Of a stretch of DNA of 50,129 bases, positions 1 through 7,402 are shown piece by piece. The notes beneath the pieces were generated by a model. It did no database searches, was not told the origin of the DNA, and saw only the letters and a list, made by a program, of their open reading frames with translations. Both the position numbers and the translations under genes were made by a program. Source of the stretch: Idiomarina sp. (GTDB lineage: Bacteria; Pseudomonadota; Gammaproteobacteria; Enterobacterales; Alteromonadaceae); contig JAFIFH010000072.1 of NCBI GenBank assembly GCA_020832105.1, positions 1 through 50,129 on the forward strand, read 5' to 3'. Every line of letters begins with the position of its first letter. Within the stretch, counting starts at the first letter, position 1.

Positions 1-758
1 AAGCCGCCACCGGTAATGTGGGAAATGGCGTGTAGCGGTTGCTCAGCCATGAGGGCAAGTACCGATTTTACGTAAATACGGGTAGGTTCAAGCAGGTGGT
101 CGACAAGTTTCTTACCTTCAAGATCCTGTTCTAAATCAGCACCGCTGACTTCTAACACTTTACGAATTAACGAGTAGCCATTTGAGTGCGGGCCACTTGA
201 GCCAACAGCGATTAACGCATCACCTGGTGCCACTTTGCTGCCGTCAATGACTTCGGATTTTTCTACTACACCCACACAAAAGCCAGCGATGTCGTAATCA
301 CCACTTTGGTACATACCAGGCATTTCCGCGGTTTCCCCACCAATCAAGGCACAACCCGCGCGTACACAGCCTTCACCAATCCCGGTGACCACGTCAGCCG
401 CCACATCGACGTCAAGCTTGCCAGTGGCGTAGTAGTCTAAGAAGAAAAGTGGCTCTGCGCCTTGTACAATCAGGTCATTCACACACATCGCAACTAAGTC
501 GATACCTACGGTGTCGTGCTTGCTCGCTTCAATGGCCAGGCGCAGTTTGGTGCCAACACCGTCAGTCCCAGAAACCAGTAATGGCTCTTTATATTTGCTT
601 GGCAGCTCACAAAGGGCGCCGAATCCACCAATATTACCTTTAACCTCAGGGCGAGCAGTGCGCTTGGTCACACCTTTGATGCGTTCTACTAACGCATTGC
701 CTGCATCAATATCAACACCGGCGTCTTTATAACTTAAAGGTTTCTTTTGCTCGCTCAC
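1..758 (-). CDS. purM: Phosphoribosylformylglycinamidine cyclo-ligase (AIR synthetase), C-terminus cut by window edge
   Basis: Fifth step of de novo purine synthesis: ATP-dependent closure of FGAM to aminoimidazole ribotide in the cytosol. The reverse-strand reading frame begins [20 protein letters not shown] and continues with the PurM signatures [39 protein letters not shown] and [11 protein letters not shown], all close to E. coli PurM. About 253 of roughly 345 residues are present; the frame is still open at base 1, in the TGGG stretch. The start is taken as GTG at 758 because AGGA lies 6 nt before it and the protein then begins as in relatives; an ATG at 773 is in frame but has no such site. 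It is divergent from the GNAT/C39 gene. No PurR-type operator was recognised in the 142-bp gap. Confidence 0.96.
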   Translation of the reverse strand, partial: MSEQKKPLSYKDAGVDIDAGNALVERIKGVTKRTARPEVKGNIGGFGALCELPSKYKEPLLVSGTDGVGTKLRLAIEASKHDTVGIDLVAMCVNDLIVQGAEPLFFLDYYATGKLDVDVAADVVTGIGEGCVRAGCALIGGETAEMPGMYQSGDYDIAGFCVGVVEKSEVIDGSKVAPGDALIAVGSSGPHSNGYSLIRKVLEVSGADLEQDLEGKKLVDHLLEPTRIYVKSVLALMAEQPLHAISHITGGG

Positions 759-900
759 GGTTTGTCCTCGCATGAAAATCTGGATTGTGTCGGTTGGTCC
801 GCACAGGCAGGGTAGCAGGGCAGAATATGGCGCGTATTTTAACAGCATTTATTTCAAGGGGCTACTTGCTAAGGTACACAAAAGAGCGTCAAATACGTGA

Positions 901-2019
901 ATGCCACATATTCGATTAGCCACCCTTGATGACGTGCCCGCCCTCGCTGCTCTGGAAGCCAAGAGTTTTCCTTATGATGCGATGAGCGCACGGAGCTTTC
1001 GTCGCTTTATAAAACTTGGCGAGGCCGAGGTGTGGGTGCTGCAAAGCGACGCGTCTATGCTGACCGGATATGCGATCATGCTGTACCGTCAGGCTACTAA
1101 ACTGGCGCGCTTGTACTCCTTTGCGATCAATCATCCACAGCGCCGCCAGGGTTTTGGCAGCCAACTTCTTAAGCACATGGAGCAACTGGCGCAGGACGAA
1201 CACAGCTTATTTATGCGCCTGGAAGTGAAAGCCGACGATGCCGGCGCATTGAAGTTCTTTCACCATCGGGGTTATCAGGATGTCGGCTTAAAAACCGAGT
1301 TTTTTGACGATCATTCTGACGCCTTAGTGCTGCAAAAACAGCTGCACTTCTTTGATAGTGAGCGGACTCCGCGGCAAGTCCCTTACCTCACCCAAACCAC
1401 ACCCTTTACCTGCGGCCCTACCAGCTTAATGATGGCGTTGAATTATTTTGGTATTGAATATGCGAATCGTGAACACGAAGAGCTCGAATTATGGCGCGAA
1501 TCCACCACTATTTATATGACCTCTGGTCATGGTGGTTGTGGGCCCCATGGGCTGGCTCGTGCAGCACATAAGCGTGGTCTCGATGTCGAACTATGGGTGA
1601 GCGAAAGTGGGCCTGTATTGCTCGACTCGGTGCGCAACGCAGACAAGCGCAAAGTCATGACTCGCATTCAAGAATCCGATATTGCTGCGCTTGAGCTCGC
1701 AGGTGTCCCCATGCATGTGGGGGATTATTACGCCACCCAGCTAGAGCAGGACTTAGCAGACGATAAACTGGTCATCGCACTTATTAGCACCTACCAGTTT
1801 GATCAGTTTAAAGCACCGCATTGGGTGCTGCTGACGGCAATTGACGATGACTTTGTCTATATTAATGACCCTGATGAGGACACTGTCCCCTGGCAAAGCT
1901 CAGCGGTGCGCCAATACTTACCGATTCCACGGGAGACTTTTTCCCGCGCGTTTGGCTACGGAAGCAAGCGGTTGCGAGCTGCGCTAGTGTTAGGGAGAAA
2001 ACCAATCAACGAATTTTGA
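901..2019 (+). CDS. GNAT acetyltransferase fused to C39-like cysteine peptidase domain
   Basis: A two-domain cytosolic protein of 372 aa. Residues 1-150 are a GNAT fold: the acetyl-CoA loop is RRQGFG (81-86), followed by the helix GSQLLKHMEQ and the late strand FFHHRGYQDVG. Residues about 158-360 look like a C39 (bacteriocin-processing) peptidase: oxyanion Gln165 and Cys171 in QTTPFTCGPTS, His307 in APHWVLL and Asp323 in YINDPDEDT, which together give an intact papain-like triad. There is no signal peptide. In other genomes this fusion often sits beside an ATP-grasp ligase of the RimK type; none is visible here. Substrate unknown; acetylation and cleavage or ligation of a small peptide is an inference. 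No strong ribosome site precedes the ATG. Confidence 0.85.
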   Translation: MPHIRLATLDDVPALAALEAKSFPYDAMSARSFRRFIKLGEAEVWVLQSDASMLTGYAIMLYRQATKLARLYSFAINHPQRRQGFGSQLLKHMEQLAQDEHSLFMRLEVKADDAGALKFFHHRGYQDVGLKTEFFDDHSDALVLQKQLHFFDSERTPRQVPYLTQTTPFTCGPTSLMMALNYFGIEYANREHEELELWRESTTIYMTSGHGGCGPHGLARAAHKRGLDVELWVSESGPVLLDSVRNADKRKVMTRIQESDIAALELAGVPMHVGDYYATQLEQDLADDKLVIALISTYQFDQFKAPHWVLLTAIDDDFVYINDPDEDTVPWQSSAVRQYLPIPRETFSRAFGYGSKRLRAALVLGRKPINEF

Positions 2020-2071
2020 CGTAGGCACGTCATAGATGCATTCGATGTAGAACAAAAAACAGGAGCACGTG

Positions 2072-2671
2072 ATGGCAAAGGTACTGGTACTTTATTATTC
2101 AAGTTACGGACATATAGAAACCATGGCACAGGCGGTCGCTGAAGGCGCTCGTAACGGTGGTGCAGACGTTGATATTAAACGCGTGCCAGAACTGGTACCT
2201 GAAGACATCGCGAAAAGCTCAGGTTATAAAGTAGATCAGAATGCACCCATTGCTCAGGTTAGTGATTTAGCGAACTACGATGCGGTGATTTTTGGTACAC
2301 CGACCCGCTTTGGCATGATGGCATCGCAAATGAAGAACTTTCTCGACCAGTGCGGTGGCCTGTGGGCGAACGGCACTCTGGTTGGCAAACTAGGCGGCGT
2401 ATTTACCTCGACCGCGTCACAGCACGGTGGCCAGGAAAGTACTTTACTTAATTTTCACACCTGTTTATTGCACCTTGGCTTTGTGGTGGCTGGCCTACCA
2501 TATTCGTTCCAGGGCCAGCTTGGTATTGATGAGGTGGCCGGTGGTACGCCATACGGTGCAAGCACCATTGCCGCAGGGGACGGCTCCCGCCAACCTTCTG
2601 AGACAGACCTTGATGGCGCCCGCTTTCAGGGTGAGCATATCGCTAAGCTGGCAAAGAAACTTAGCAGTTAA
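2072..2671 (+). CDS. wrbA: WrbA-type NAD(P)H:quinone oxidoreductase
   Basis: Flavodoxin-fold FMN protein of 199 aa that reduces quinones by two electrons and limits redox cycling in the cytosol. The N-terminal FMN phosphate loop is [12 protein letters not shown], followed by [19 protein letters not shown] and the WrbA signature [11 protein letters not shown], ending near [11 protein letters not shown]. Length is normal for the family. AGGAG at 2061-2065 sits 6 nt before the ATG at 2072; a GTG three bases earlier is too close to it. A strong hairpin terminator follows at once, so it is probably monocistronic. Confidence 0.95.
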   Translation: MAKVLVLYYSSYGHIETMAQAVAEGARNGGADVDIKRVPELVPEDIAKSSGYKVDQNAPIAQVSDLANYDAVIFGTPTRFGMMASQMKNFLDQCGGLWANGTLVGKLGGVFTSTASQHGGQESTLLNFHTCLLHLGFVVAGLPYSFQGQLGIDEVAGGTPYGASTIAAGDGSRQPSETDLDGARFQGEHIAKLAKKLSS

Positions 2672-2677
2672 CGATCG

Positions 2678-2710
2678 ACAAAGCGCAACGAAAAGTTGCG
2701 CTTTGTCTTT
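2678..2710 (+). terminator. Rho-independent terminator after wrbA
   Basis: Perfect 12-bp inverted repeat (2678-2689 with 2695-2706), loop GAAAA, right arm GTTGCGCTTTGT, then CTTT. It begins 7 nt after the wrbA stop. Confidence 0.85.
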
Positions 2711-2837
2711 GTAAGGTTCGAAAAACCTGACTATCTTCAATGGGGCTGTATGAAGAAAGCGATGAATGTTACGCGCCTAATCAGTTCCGTACATGCAGCC
2801 ACTCTTATTTGATGTATGGTTGAACTCAGGAGAGTCC

Positions 2838-3935
2838 ATGTCTGAAGTATTTAAGCACGCGAAGCTAGGTAATATTGAGTTGTCGAACCGTTTGGTGGTC
2901 GCCCCAATGTCGCGCATTAGCGCAGAGCACGAGGGTGAGCCAACCGAGTTAATGGAAGATTATTACAGACGTTTCGCTGAAGGTGGCTTTGACTTAATTA
3001 TCGGCGAAGGCGTTTACGTTGATCGCAAAGCCAGCCAGGCTTATCAGTACCAACCGGGCCTGACTGACGATGAGCAGCAGGCCGCCTGGAAAAAAGTGGT
3101 TGGTGGCGTTCATCAGGCTGGTTCAGCGATGATCTGTCAGTTGATGCACAGTGGTGCTCAGATGCAGTACAACCGGTTCTGTGAACACCCAATGGGCTTA
3201 TCTGATGTTGTGCCAAAAGGTAAACCGCTATCTATCTACGGCAACCTTGAAGATTGGGTTAAACCCGAGCCGATGGACGATGGCCATATCAACCAGATCA
3301 TGAATGGCTTTGTCGGTGCAGCAAAACGAGCTAAAGCCGCAGGCTTTGACGGCATCGAGCTGCAAGGCGCTGATGGCTACCTGCTAAACCAATTTTTAAG
3401 CACGCATTTTAATACACGTAAAGATCAATGGGGCGGTAACCTGGAAGGGCGCCTGCGCTTCTTGATTATGATCACTCGTGCGGTGCGTGACGCCTGTGGT
3501 GAAGACTACGTGATTGGCATGCGCTTGAGCCAGATAACCCCCACAGACGATGACTACCAATGGCCTGAAGGCGAAGACGGCCTGCGTTATGTGCTGGAGC
3601 ACCTTCGTGATGCTGGGCTGTCTTATGTGCATACGCATGACGTTGCGGTGAACCGTAAATCGCTGAAAGACAGCGACAAGTCGATTGCGGAAGTCGCCAG
3701 TGAAGTAGAGGGTCTACAGCTGATTATCAACGGCGGCGTGAGTGAAAACAACATTGAAGATATTGCAGCGCAGTACCAAGATGCGTTGATTTCCATGGGC
3801 CGCAAAGCATTGGTGCATCAGGATTTGCCGAAGCGTTTAAAAGAGGGGCTCGATATCTATGAACTCGACCCGACTATGCTTGAGCCAAAGGCGACCATTC
3901 AGCATGAGCTGAACTGGCGTAAAATAAACCTTTAA
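2838..3935 (+). CDS. Old Yellow Enzyme-family NADH:flavin oxidoreductase, variant active site
   Basis: FMN-binding TIM-barrel ene-reductase-like protein of 365 aa, cytosolic. Family marks are LSNRLVVAPMSR at the N-terminus, QLMHSGAQ in the middle, GYLLNQFLSTHFNTRKDQWG with GRLRF, and NGGVSE near the phosphate site. The usual substrate-anion pair H-x-x-N/H before GYLL is replaced by Q176-G-A-D179, while the Tyr of GYLL is kept, so the usual phenol/enone binding mode may be altered. ATG at 2838 is preferred to the upstream in-frame start because AGGAG is 5 nt before it. A cytochrome gene follows after a short gap and may be co-transcribed. Physiological substrate unknown. Confidence 0.88.
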   Translation: MSEVFKHAKLGNIELSNRLVVAPMSRISAEHEGEPTELMEDYYRRFAEGGFDLIIGEGVYVDRKASQAYQYQPGLTDDEQQAAWKKVVGGVHQAGSAMICQLMHSGAQMQYNRFCEHPMGLSDVVPKGKPLSIYGNLEDWVKPEPMDDGHINQIMNGFVGAAKRAKAAGFDGIELQGADGYLLNQFLSTHFNTRKDQWGGNLEGRLRFLIMITRAVRDACGEDYVIGMRLSQITPTDDDYQWPEGEDGLRYVLEHLRDAGLSYVHTHDVAVNRKSLKDSDKSIAEVASEVEGLQLIINGGVSENNIEDIAAQYQDALISMGRKALVHQDLPKRLKEGLDIYELDPTMLEPKATIQHELNWRKINL

Positions 3936-3974
3936 GCGGCAACATTGTAAGTAGCAAACAAAGCGAGGAACGTG

Positions 3975-4469
3975 ATGTTCAATAGAAAAGCTTTATTAGG
4001 TGGTTTAGCCGTCTCAACCTTACTGGTCAGCGCGGGTGTCATGGCGGTCAATCAAACCGACAGCCGCAACTGGTTAAGCGATGCAGACGAAGAAACCCGC
4101 TACGAACGCCTGGAATATTATCTGGGCGGTTTCTCTTCGGCGATGAAGGAAACGGGTGATCGCTACCGCCACACTGAGCAGGCTATTTACGACGAAAATT
4201 ACGAACTGGCTTACTACCACTGGGACAAAATCAAGGGTGCTATCGAACGTGGCGGCATGAAGCGGCCGGATCGCCGTGAGAATGCCCAAGCGATGTTCTT
4301 AGACACGGCTTGGAAAGAGCTTGCAGAAGCACTACAGGACCCGGACGAACACGATGTGCGTGGTGCTTTCACCCAAGCTAAAGCAGCATGTATGGCGTGT
4401 CATGGGGCAGAAGAAGTGCCCTTTATGAACGATCAGCCACTGTTCCGTGACGGGCCCTTGAGCGATTAA
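3975..4469 (+). CDS. Periplasmic monohaem c-type cytochrome, class II (c'-like) layout
   Basis: 164 aa. Residues 1-25 are a Sec signal peptide (FNRKALLGGLAVSTLLVSAG, then VMA). The mature part is helical and charged and ends with a single haem-attachment motif C-M-A-C-H near the C-terminus, the layout of class II cytochromes (four-helix bundle, haem at the last helix). No distal second CxxCH is present. It is likely an electron carrier in the periplasm, matured by the Ccm system; its partner is unknown. ATG at 3975 lies 5 nt after GAGGA; an overlapping GTG at 3972 is less likely. It follows the OYE gene by 39 bp, possibly as one transcript. Confidence 0.85.
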   Translation: MFNRKALLGGLAVSTLLVSAGVMAVNQTDSRNWLSDADEETRYERLEYYLGGFSSAMKETGDRYRHTEQAIYDENYELAYYHWDKIKGAIERGGMKRPDRRENAQAMFLDTAWKELAEALQDPDEHDVRGAFTQAKAACMACHGAEEVPFMNDQPLFRDGPLSD

Positions 4470-4472
4470 CAC

Positions 4473-4504
4473 TGACCCTGAACTTTTTCCACGGTTCAGG
4501 GTCA
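4473..4504 (+). terminator. Hairpin terminator after the cytochrome gene
   Basis: Perfect 11-bp inverted repeat, TGACCCTGAAC paired with GTTCAGGGTCA, 10-nt loop, starting 4 nt after the stop; only a short T-rich tail (TAGTTTGTGT). Confidence 0.7.
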
Positions 4505-4600
4505 TAGTTTGTGTGAAGATTAGGCACTTAGGGCCATAGCCAGACAATTAGCTGGCGTTACCTTAGGCGCTACGTTAGAATCTTCTCATCTTAGCTTGTG

Positions 4601-4606
4601 TATACC
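4601..4606 (+). promoter_or_regulatory. Possible -10 box of ssrA
   Basis: TATACC ends 7 nt before the first tmRNA base (GGGGCTG at 4614). No convincing -35 was seen at standard spacing, so this is a position-based guess. Confidence 0.35.
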
Positions 4607-4613
4607 AGAATTC

Positions 4614-4968
4614 GGGGCTGATCTGGATTCGACGGGATAAATGAAGCTTAAGGTGCATGCCGAGGTGAGGCTGGCCTCGTAAAAAGCCTCAACTTTATAG
4701 TTGCAAACGACGACAACTACGCTTTAGCGGCCTAATACCCGCTAACTATCCACTGGCGCTTAGTCTGAGAGACCAGGTTAGGATAGTCATCTAAATCAGA
4801 ATCGCGTGGCGGCTTCTCTCGTAGCCAAAGCGTTAAAACCAATCGAGATCGCTGCCTGGTAGTCTGCCACTCGACGACCTACGCAGTTAACTAAATGAGA
4901 TGGCTAAGCATGTAGTACCGAGAGTGGACTTATTGCGGACGCGGGTTCAAATCCCGCCAGCTCCACCA
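4614..4968 (+). ncRNA. ssrA: tmRNA (transfer-messenger RNA)
   Basis: Rescues stalled ribosomes by acting as alanyl-tRNA and then as mRNA for a degradation tag. The 5' end GGGGCTGATCTGGATTCGAC and the 3' end with a T arm (GCGGG TTCAAAT CCCGC) and CAGCTCCACCA form the tRNA-like part, as in E. coli. The tag frame at 4703-4735 (resume codon GCA, stop TAA) reads ANDDNYALAA. The final 23 bases (4946-4968) belong to the element's attachment repeat: insertion at 4946-4971 regenerated the 3' end, so the gene stays intact. Length 355 nt is normal for one-piece tmRNA. Confidence 0.97.
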
Positions 4969-4971
4969 AAT
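4946..4971 (+). repeat. attL: left 26-bp direct repeat of integrated element
   Basis: Identical over 26 bases to 9636-9661; starts TTCAAATCCCGCCAGCTCC and ends CACCAAAT. It covers the tmRNA T loop to CCA and beyond, a classic tyrosine-integrase target. Flanking bases differ on both sides (g/a and c/a). Confidence 0.93.
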
Positions 4972-4972
4972 C

Positions 4973-5001
4973 AAAAGCCGGCGCAGACAGCGTCGGCTTT
5001 T
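4973..5001 (+). terminator. Element-borne terminator behind ssrA
   Basis: AAAAGCCGGCGC pairs with GCGTCGGCTTTT (12 bp with one G-T pair), loop AGACA, then TTGTTTT. It replaces the native ssrA terminator, which now lies beyond the element at 9662. Confidence 0.82.
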
Positions 5002-5084
5002 TGTTTTCCGCTCCAGGCAAGGCCTCCAGCCTGGTTGCCTCGCTGCGCGCTTTACTCTCCAGTACCCTGGAAACCCCTCCAGGA

Positions 5085-5125
5085 TCACAACCTCATCACA
5101 ACTTTTCACAACCTCATCACAACTT
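5085..5125 (+). repeat. Iteron-like array: four phased TCACAAC copies
   Basis: TCACAAC occurs at 5085, 5096, 5106 and 5117, spaced 11, 10 and 11 bp, that is, about one helical turn. They form two tandem copies of TCACAACCTCATCACAACTT. They lie just upstream of the Rep reading frame and about 115 bp inside attL, so they may be Rep-binding iterons or integrase arm-type sites. The stretch 5013-5083 before them holds several small CCAG/CTGG hairpins. Confidence 0.7.
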
Positions 5126-5126
5126 A

Positions 5127-6635
5127 GTGCCGCTTCGCTGCTTCACTGAGTCGGTTTCGTACGCCTCTGCAAACGTCCTTCGGCGAATAGTTGATGACAG
5201 GGAACGGGTCGACTCTTTGGCCGCTCAACACTTCTTAGAGTCACTTGAGGACTTCACCCAAGCCCATGATTTAGACTTCCTCGATACTGCCAGCCATAAA
5301 GACTTTGCTGTTAAACAGGCTGAACGGTGCAAGCACATGCACCCCTGGCAGGCCTGTGCCGAATACGAGGCATACGGGTTTAATTCAGGTGAGCACGATG
5401 AAGATAGTATTTATCCTCGTTTGTGTGACGAGTCATTCTGGCTTCGCTGCATCCGAACAAAAGCCAAGCGCGTCCTGGCAGAGGTTGAACGTTCCGTTGG
5501 CCTGGTCAGTAAGCGCAGATCACTCTACTGCGGCAGCTTAACGCTCAAGCGGCATGAGTACGACCAGGAACAATCTCAGGAATTCTTGCAACGCATTTTC
5601 TTGCAAAGTGATTCAGGTGAACGGTTATCACTTGCAGAAATTAGTCAGCATTCAGTGAGTAACAAAGAGGTACTGTTCGCCGAGTGGATTACTCGAATGA
5701 AAGGCACTGAAACCGTTGCACGTATGCACAATTACGATGCAACGATGGTCACAATGACCGCACCAGGCTTTATGCATGCTGTCAGTTCACGTTCGGGCAA
5801 GATGCTCAGCAAATACCAGGGCATGACCGTTGAAGAAGTGCAGGCTTACCTGAACACCGTTTGGCGTAGAATCCGAGCCAAGCTGCACCGTGACGGTATC
5901 AAATACTTTGGGATGCGTGTTGTAGAACCCCACCATGATGGAACACCGCATTGGCATATGCTCCTATTTATGCCTCCCGAGCAGAAAGCCCACCTGAAAA
6001 ATATCATTCAACACTATGCGTTGCAGTTGAATCCAGATGAAAGAGGGGCTAAAGCCCGCCGCGTAGACTTTATCGACATTGACTACAAGCGCGGCTCAGC
6101 AGTTGGCTACCTGGCTAAGTACCTGGGTAAAAACATGACAGGCAAACACGAGAACGACCGAGGCGTAGATGAAGGCAGACATGCCTCAGCTCGCTCGGTC
6201 GCATGGGCGTCTGCATTTGGAATCAGACAATTCCAGGCTATTGGCGGCCCAAGTGTCACCGTATGGCGAGAGTTACGCCGCTTAGATGACACCGTTGAAC
6301 CTGAGTTCGAAGCGGCCAGGTACGCTGCTGACGGCTCAGATTGGGCTGCATTTTGGATAGCCCAGGGCGGCATTGATGTGCCTCGCAATGATCATGCAAT
6401 TAAGCCCCACTATGAGCTTACAGAGTCGATTGACTTCGAAACTGGTGAAGTTCGCCCCTACACGGAAAATCGCTACGGAGAACCAGCCGCGCCCAAGCTC
6501 ACAGGCTTATTCAGTGCTGGACTCTACCGCAAAACCCGAACCATTCAATGGAAGCAAATACTGGCACCGCCGAGGATGAGCGTTCCCCCGCAGGGGGAGC
6601 GCGAAGCATCGGGGGTCTTGGACTTGTGTAAATAA
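5127..6635 (+). CDS. P2 gpA-type HUH rolling-circle replication initiator
   Basis: Nicks the origin strand and stays covalently bound through tyrosine to start rolling-circle replication. The core matches phage P2 gene A protein: motif I TMTAPGFMH, motif II VVEPHHDGTPHWHMLLF with the HUH pair His275-Trp-His277, and motif III Y328-LAK-Y332 followed by LGKN, the two-tyrosine arrangement of the gpA family. About 502 aa from GTG 5127, shorter than the 761-aa P2 protein, mainly at the C-terminus. The start is uncertain: the frame is open back to TTG 5001 (inside a terminator), GTG 5127 follows the repeat array, and the first in-frame ATG is 5337; none has a clear ribosome site. First gene of the element. 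Confidence 0.9.
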   Translation: MPLRCFTESVSYASANVLRRIVDDRERVDSLAAQHFLESLEDFTQAHDLDFLDTASHKDFAVKQAERCKHMHPWQACAEYEAYGFNSGEHDEDSIYPRLCDESFWLRCIRTKAKRVLAEVERSVGLVSKRRSLYCGSLTLKRHEYDQEQSQEFLQRIFLQSDSGERLSLAEISQHSVSNKEVLFAEWITRMKGTETVARMHNYDATMVTMTAPGFMHAVSSRSGKMLSKYQGMTVEEVQAYLNTVWRRIRAKLHRDGIKYFGMRVVEPHHDGTPHWHMLLFMPPEQKAHLKNIIQHYALQLNPDERGAKARRVDFIDIDYKRGSAVGYLAKYLGKNMTGKHENDRGVDEGRHASARSVAWASAFGIRQFQAIGGPSVTVWRELRRLDDTVEPEFEAARYAADGSDWAAFWIAQGGIDVPRNDHAIKPHYELTESIDFETGEVRPYTENRYGEPAAPKLTGLFSAGLYRKTRTIQWKQILAPPRMSVPPQGEREASGVLDLCK

Positions 6636-6653
6636 CTGTACGGTAGAGCAAAA

Positions 6654-6938
6654 ATGGAATTCAAAAGCAGAGTACGTAAGCCAGTAACAGACTGGGAATT
6701 AGCGAATGATACGGCAAGCCGCTATTTCACCTGGAAAGAGGCCACTGAGTATATGCAGCTGTCAGTTCACTCTGTTCATGTGATGGAGCCAACTTTTCAC
6801 GATATAGGCGTGGTTGTTGGTGTTTTGCACATGAATGAAGAAGTGGAAGTGGTCGTCAAATTCCATGATCACATTAAGCAACTGACAAAGCGGGAATTGC
6901 TTACACAGTATGTCAAAGAGAGCTTTCCAGGGATTTAA
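6654..6938 (+). CDS. Small hypothetical protein of the element
   Basis: 94 aa, not recognised. It follows rep by 18 bp on the same strand and ends immediately before the 64-nt hairpin, so it is probably co-transcribed with rep. The N-terminus is basic (MEFKSRVRKPV), the middle contains FTWKEATEYMQLS, and the C-terminal half is a run of valines (DIGVVVGVLHMNEEVEVVVKF) that reads like beta strands and then a helix. No cysteine pairs, signal peptide or membrane segment. A role with Rep or in copy control is only suggested by position. Confidence 0.6.
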   Translation: MEFKSRVRKPVTDWELANDTASRYFTWKEATEYMQLSVHSVHVMEPTFHDIGVVVGVLHMNEEVEVVVKFHDHIKQLTKRELLTQYVKESFPGI

Positions 6939-7002
6939 GTGCATGAGCTTTTGGCGGAGGGGTTGCCCCTTCTAGGGGAGGCACCGACAAAAGATCTTGC
7001 AC
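6939..7002 (+). other. 64-nt imperfect stem-loop, possible origin or control structure
   Basis: Starts at the base after the preceding stop codon. Outer arms GTGCA/TGCAC (6939-6943, 6998-7002), then CTTTTG/CAAAAG (6948-6953, 6988-6993), CGG/CCG, and an apical CCCCT-TCT-AGGGG (6966-6978), with symmetric 4-nt and 1-nt internal loops. No T-tract follows, so it is not a simple terminator. In a rolling-circle element it could be a strand origin; it also covers the -35 box of the next promoter. Confidence 0.6.
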
Positions 7003-7025
7003 TAGTTAATTTCAGGTTATATATT
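6997..7025 (+). promoter_or_regulatory. Sigma-70-type promoter of the xis-int operon
   Basis: TTGCAC (6997-7002), 17-bp spacer, TATATT (7020-7025). The predicted transcript starts near 7032, inside the dyad at 7029-7054. The -35 is the 3' arm of the hairpin 6939-7002. Confidence 0.65.
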
Positions 7026-7028
7026 GCA

Positions 7029-7054
7029 CCTCATGTTAACTATTTAACTTGAGG
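7029..7054 (+). promoter_or_regulatory. Operator-like dyad over the start of the xis-int transcript
   Basis: CCTCA-n-GTTAA-n-TA-n-TTAAC-n-TGAGG: 26 bp, symmetric except at four single positions. It spans the expected +1 region and includes the GAGG ribosome site of the gene at 7062, so a bound repressor would block both transcription and translation start. Confidence 0.55.
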
Positions 7055-7061
7055 TTTGATT

Positions 7062-7397
7062 ATGAAGAATACTTTAACTGATGAGCAATACGCTCAGATT
7101 GAGAAAGTTACCAAGGAATTCTCAGGGCAAATAAACAGCCTGGAATCTGCCATTGGCGCGATATTTATTGGTCAGACATATGGCTGGCGAGTTCTGCGCA
7201 TGATCCACAGTGCAAACACACTGAAGAAGTACGAAAAGATTTTAGGCCTTAAGTACGAGGACATTTGCCCAGAGAAAACGGAACACAGCAAACGCAACGT
7301 TGGCTTTCGGGTAGCGGAGCAGATTGGCCGTTATTGGGATGTGGTTATGGGTCGCCATAAGGTAGACCGCAAAGCTGATGCGGATGATAAGGAGTAG
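7062..7397 (+). CDS. Element protein of unknown function upstream of the excisionase
   Basis: 111 aa, helical and charged; no signal peptide or membrane helix. Its central block GWRVLRMIHSANTLKKYEKI and the later NVGFRVAEQIGRYW resemble, from memory, small proteins encoded just before integrase genes in other gammaproteobacterial integrative elements, but I know no assigned function. ATG 7062 is 7 nt after GAGG; the in-frame TTG at 7056 is too close to that site. It is the first gene behind the dyad-controlled promoter and could be its autoregulator (inference). Confidence 0.6.
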   Translation: MKNTLTDEQYAQIEKVTKEFSGQINSLESAIGAIFIGQTYGWRVLRMIHSANTLKKYEKILGLKYEDICPEKTEHSKRNVGFRVAEQIGRYWDVVMGRHKVDRKADADDKE

Positions 7398-7402
7398 TCG
7401 CT

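Noticed and set aside
5001..5126. TTG start at 5001 for the Rep protein
   Set aside because: It lies inside the element terminator and the translated stretch (SSLVASLRALLSSTLETPPG) crosses the repeat array; coding character begins after about 5127.
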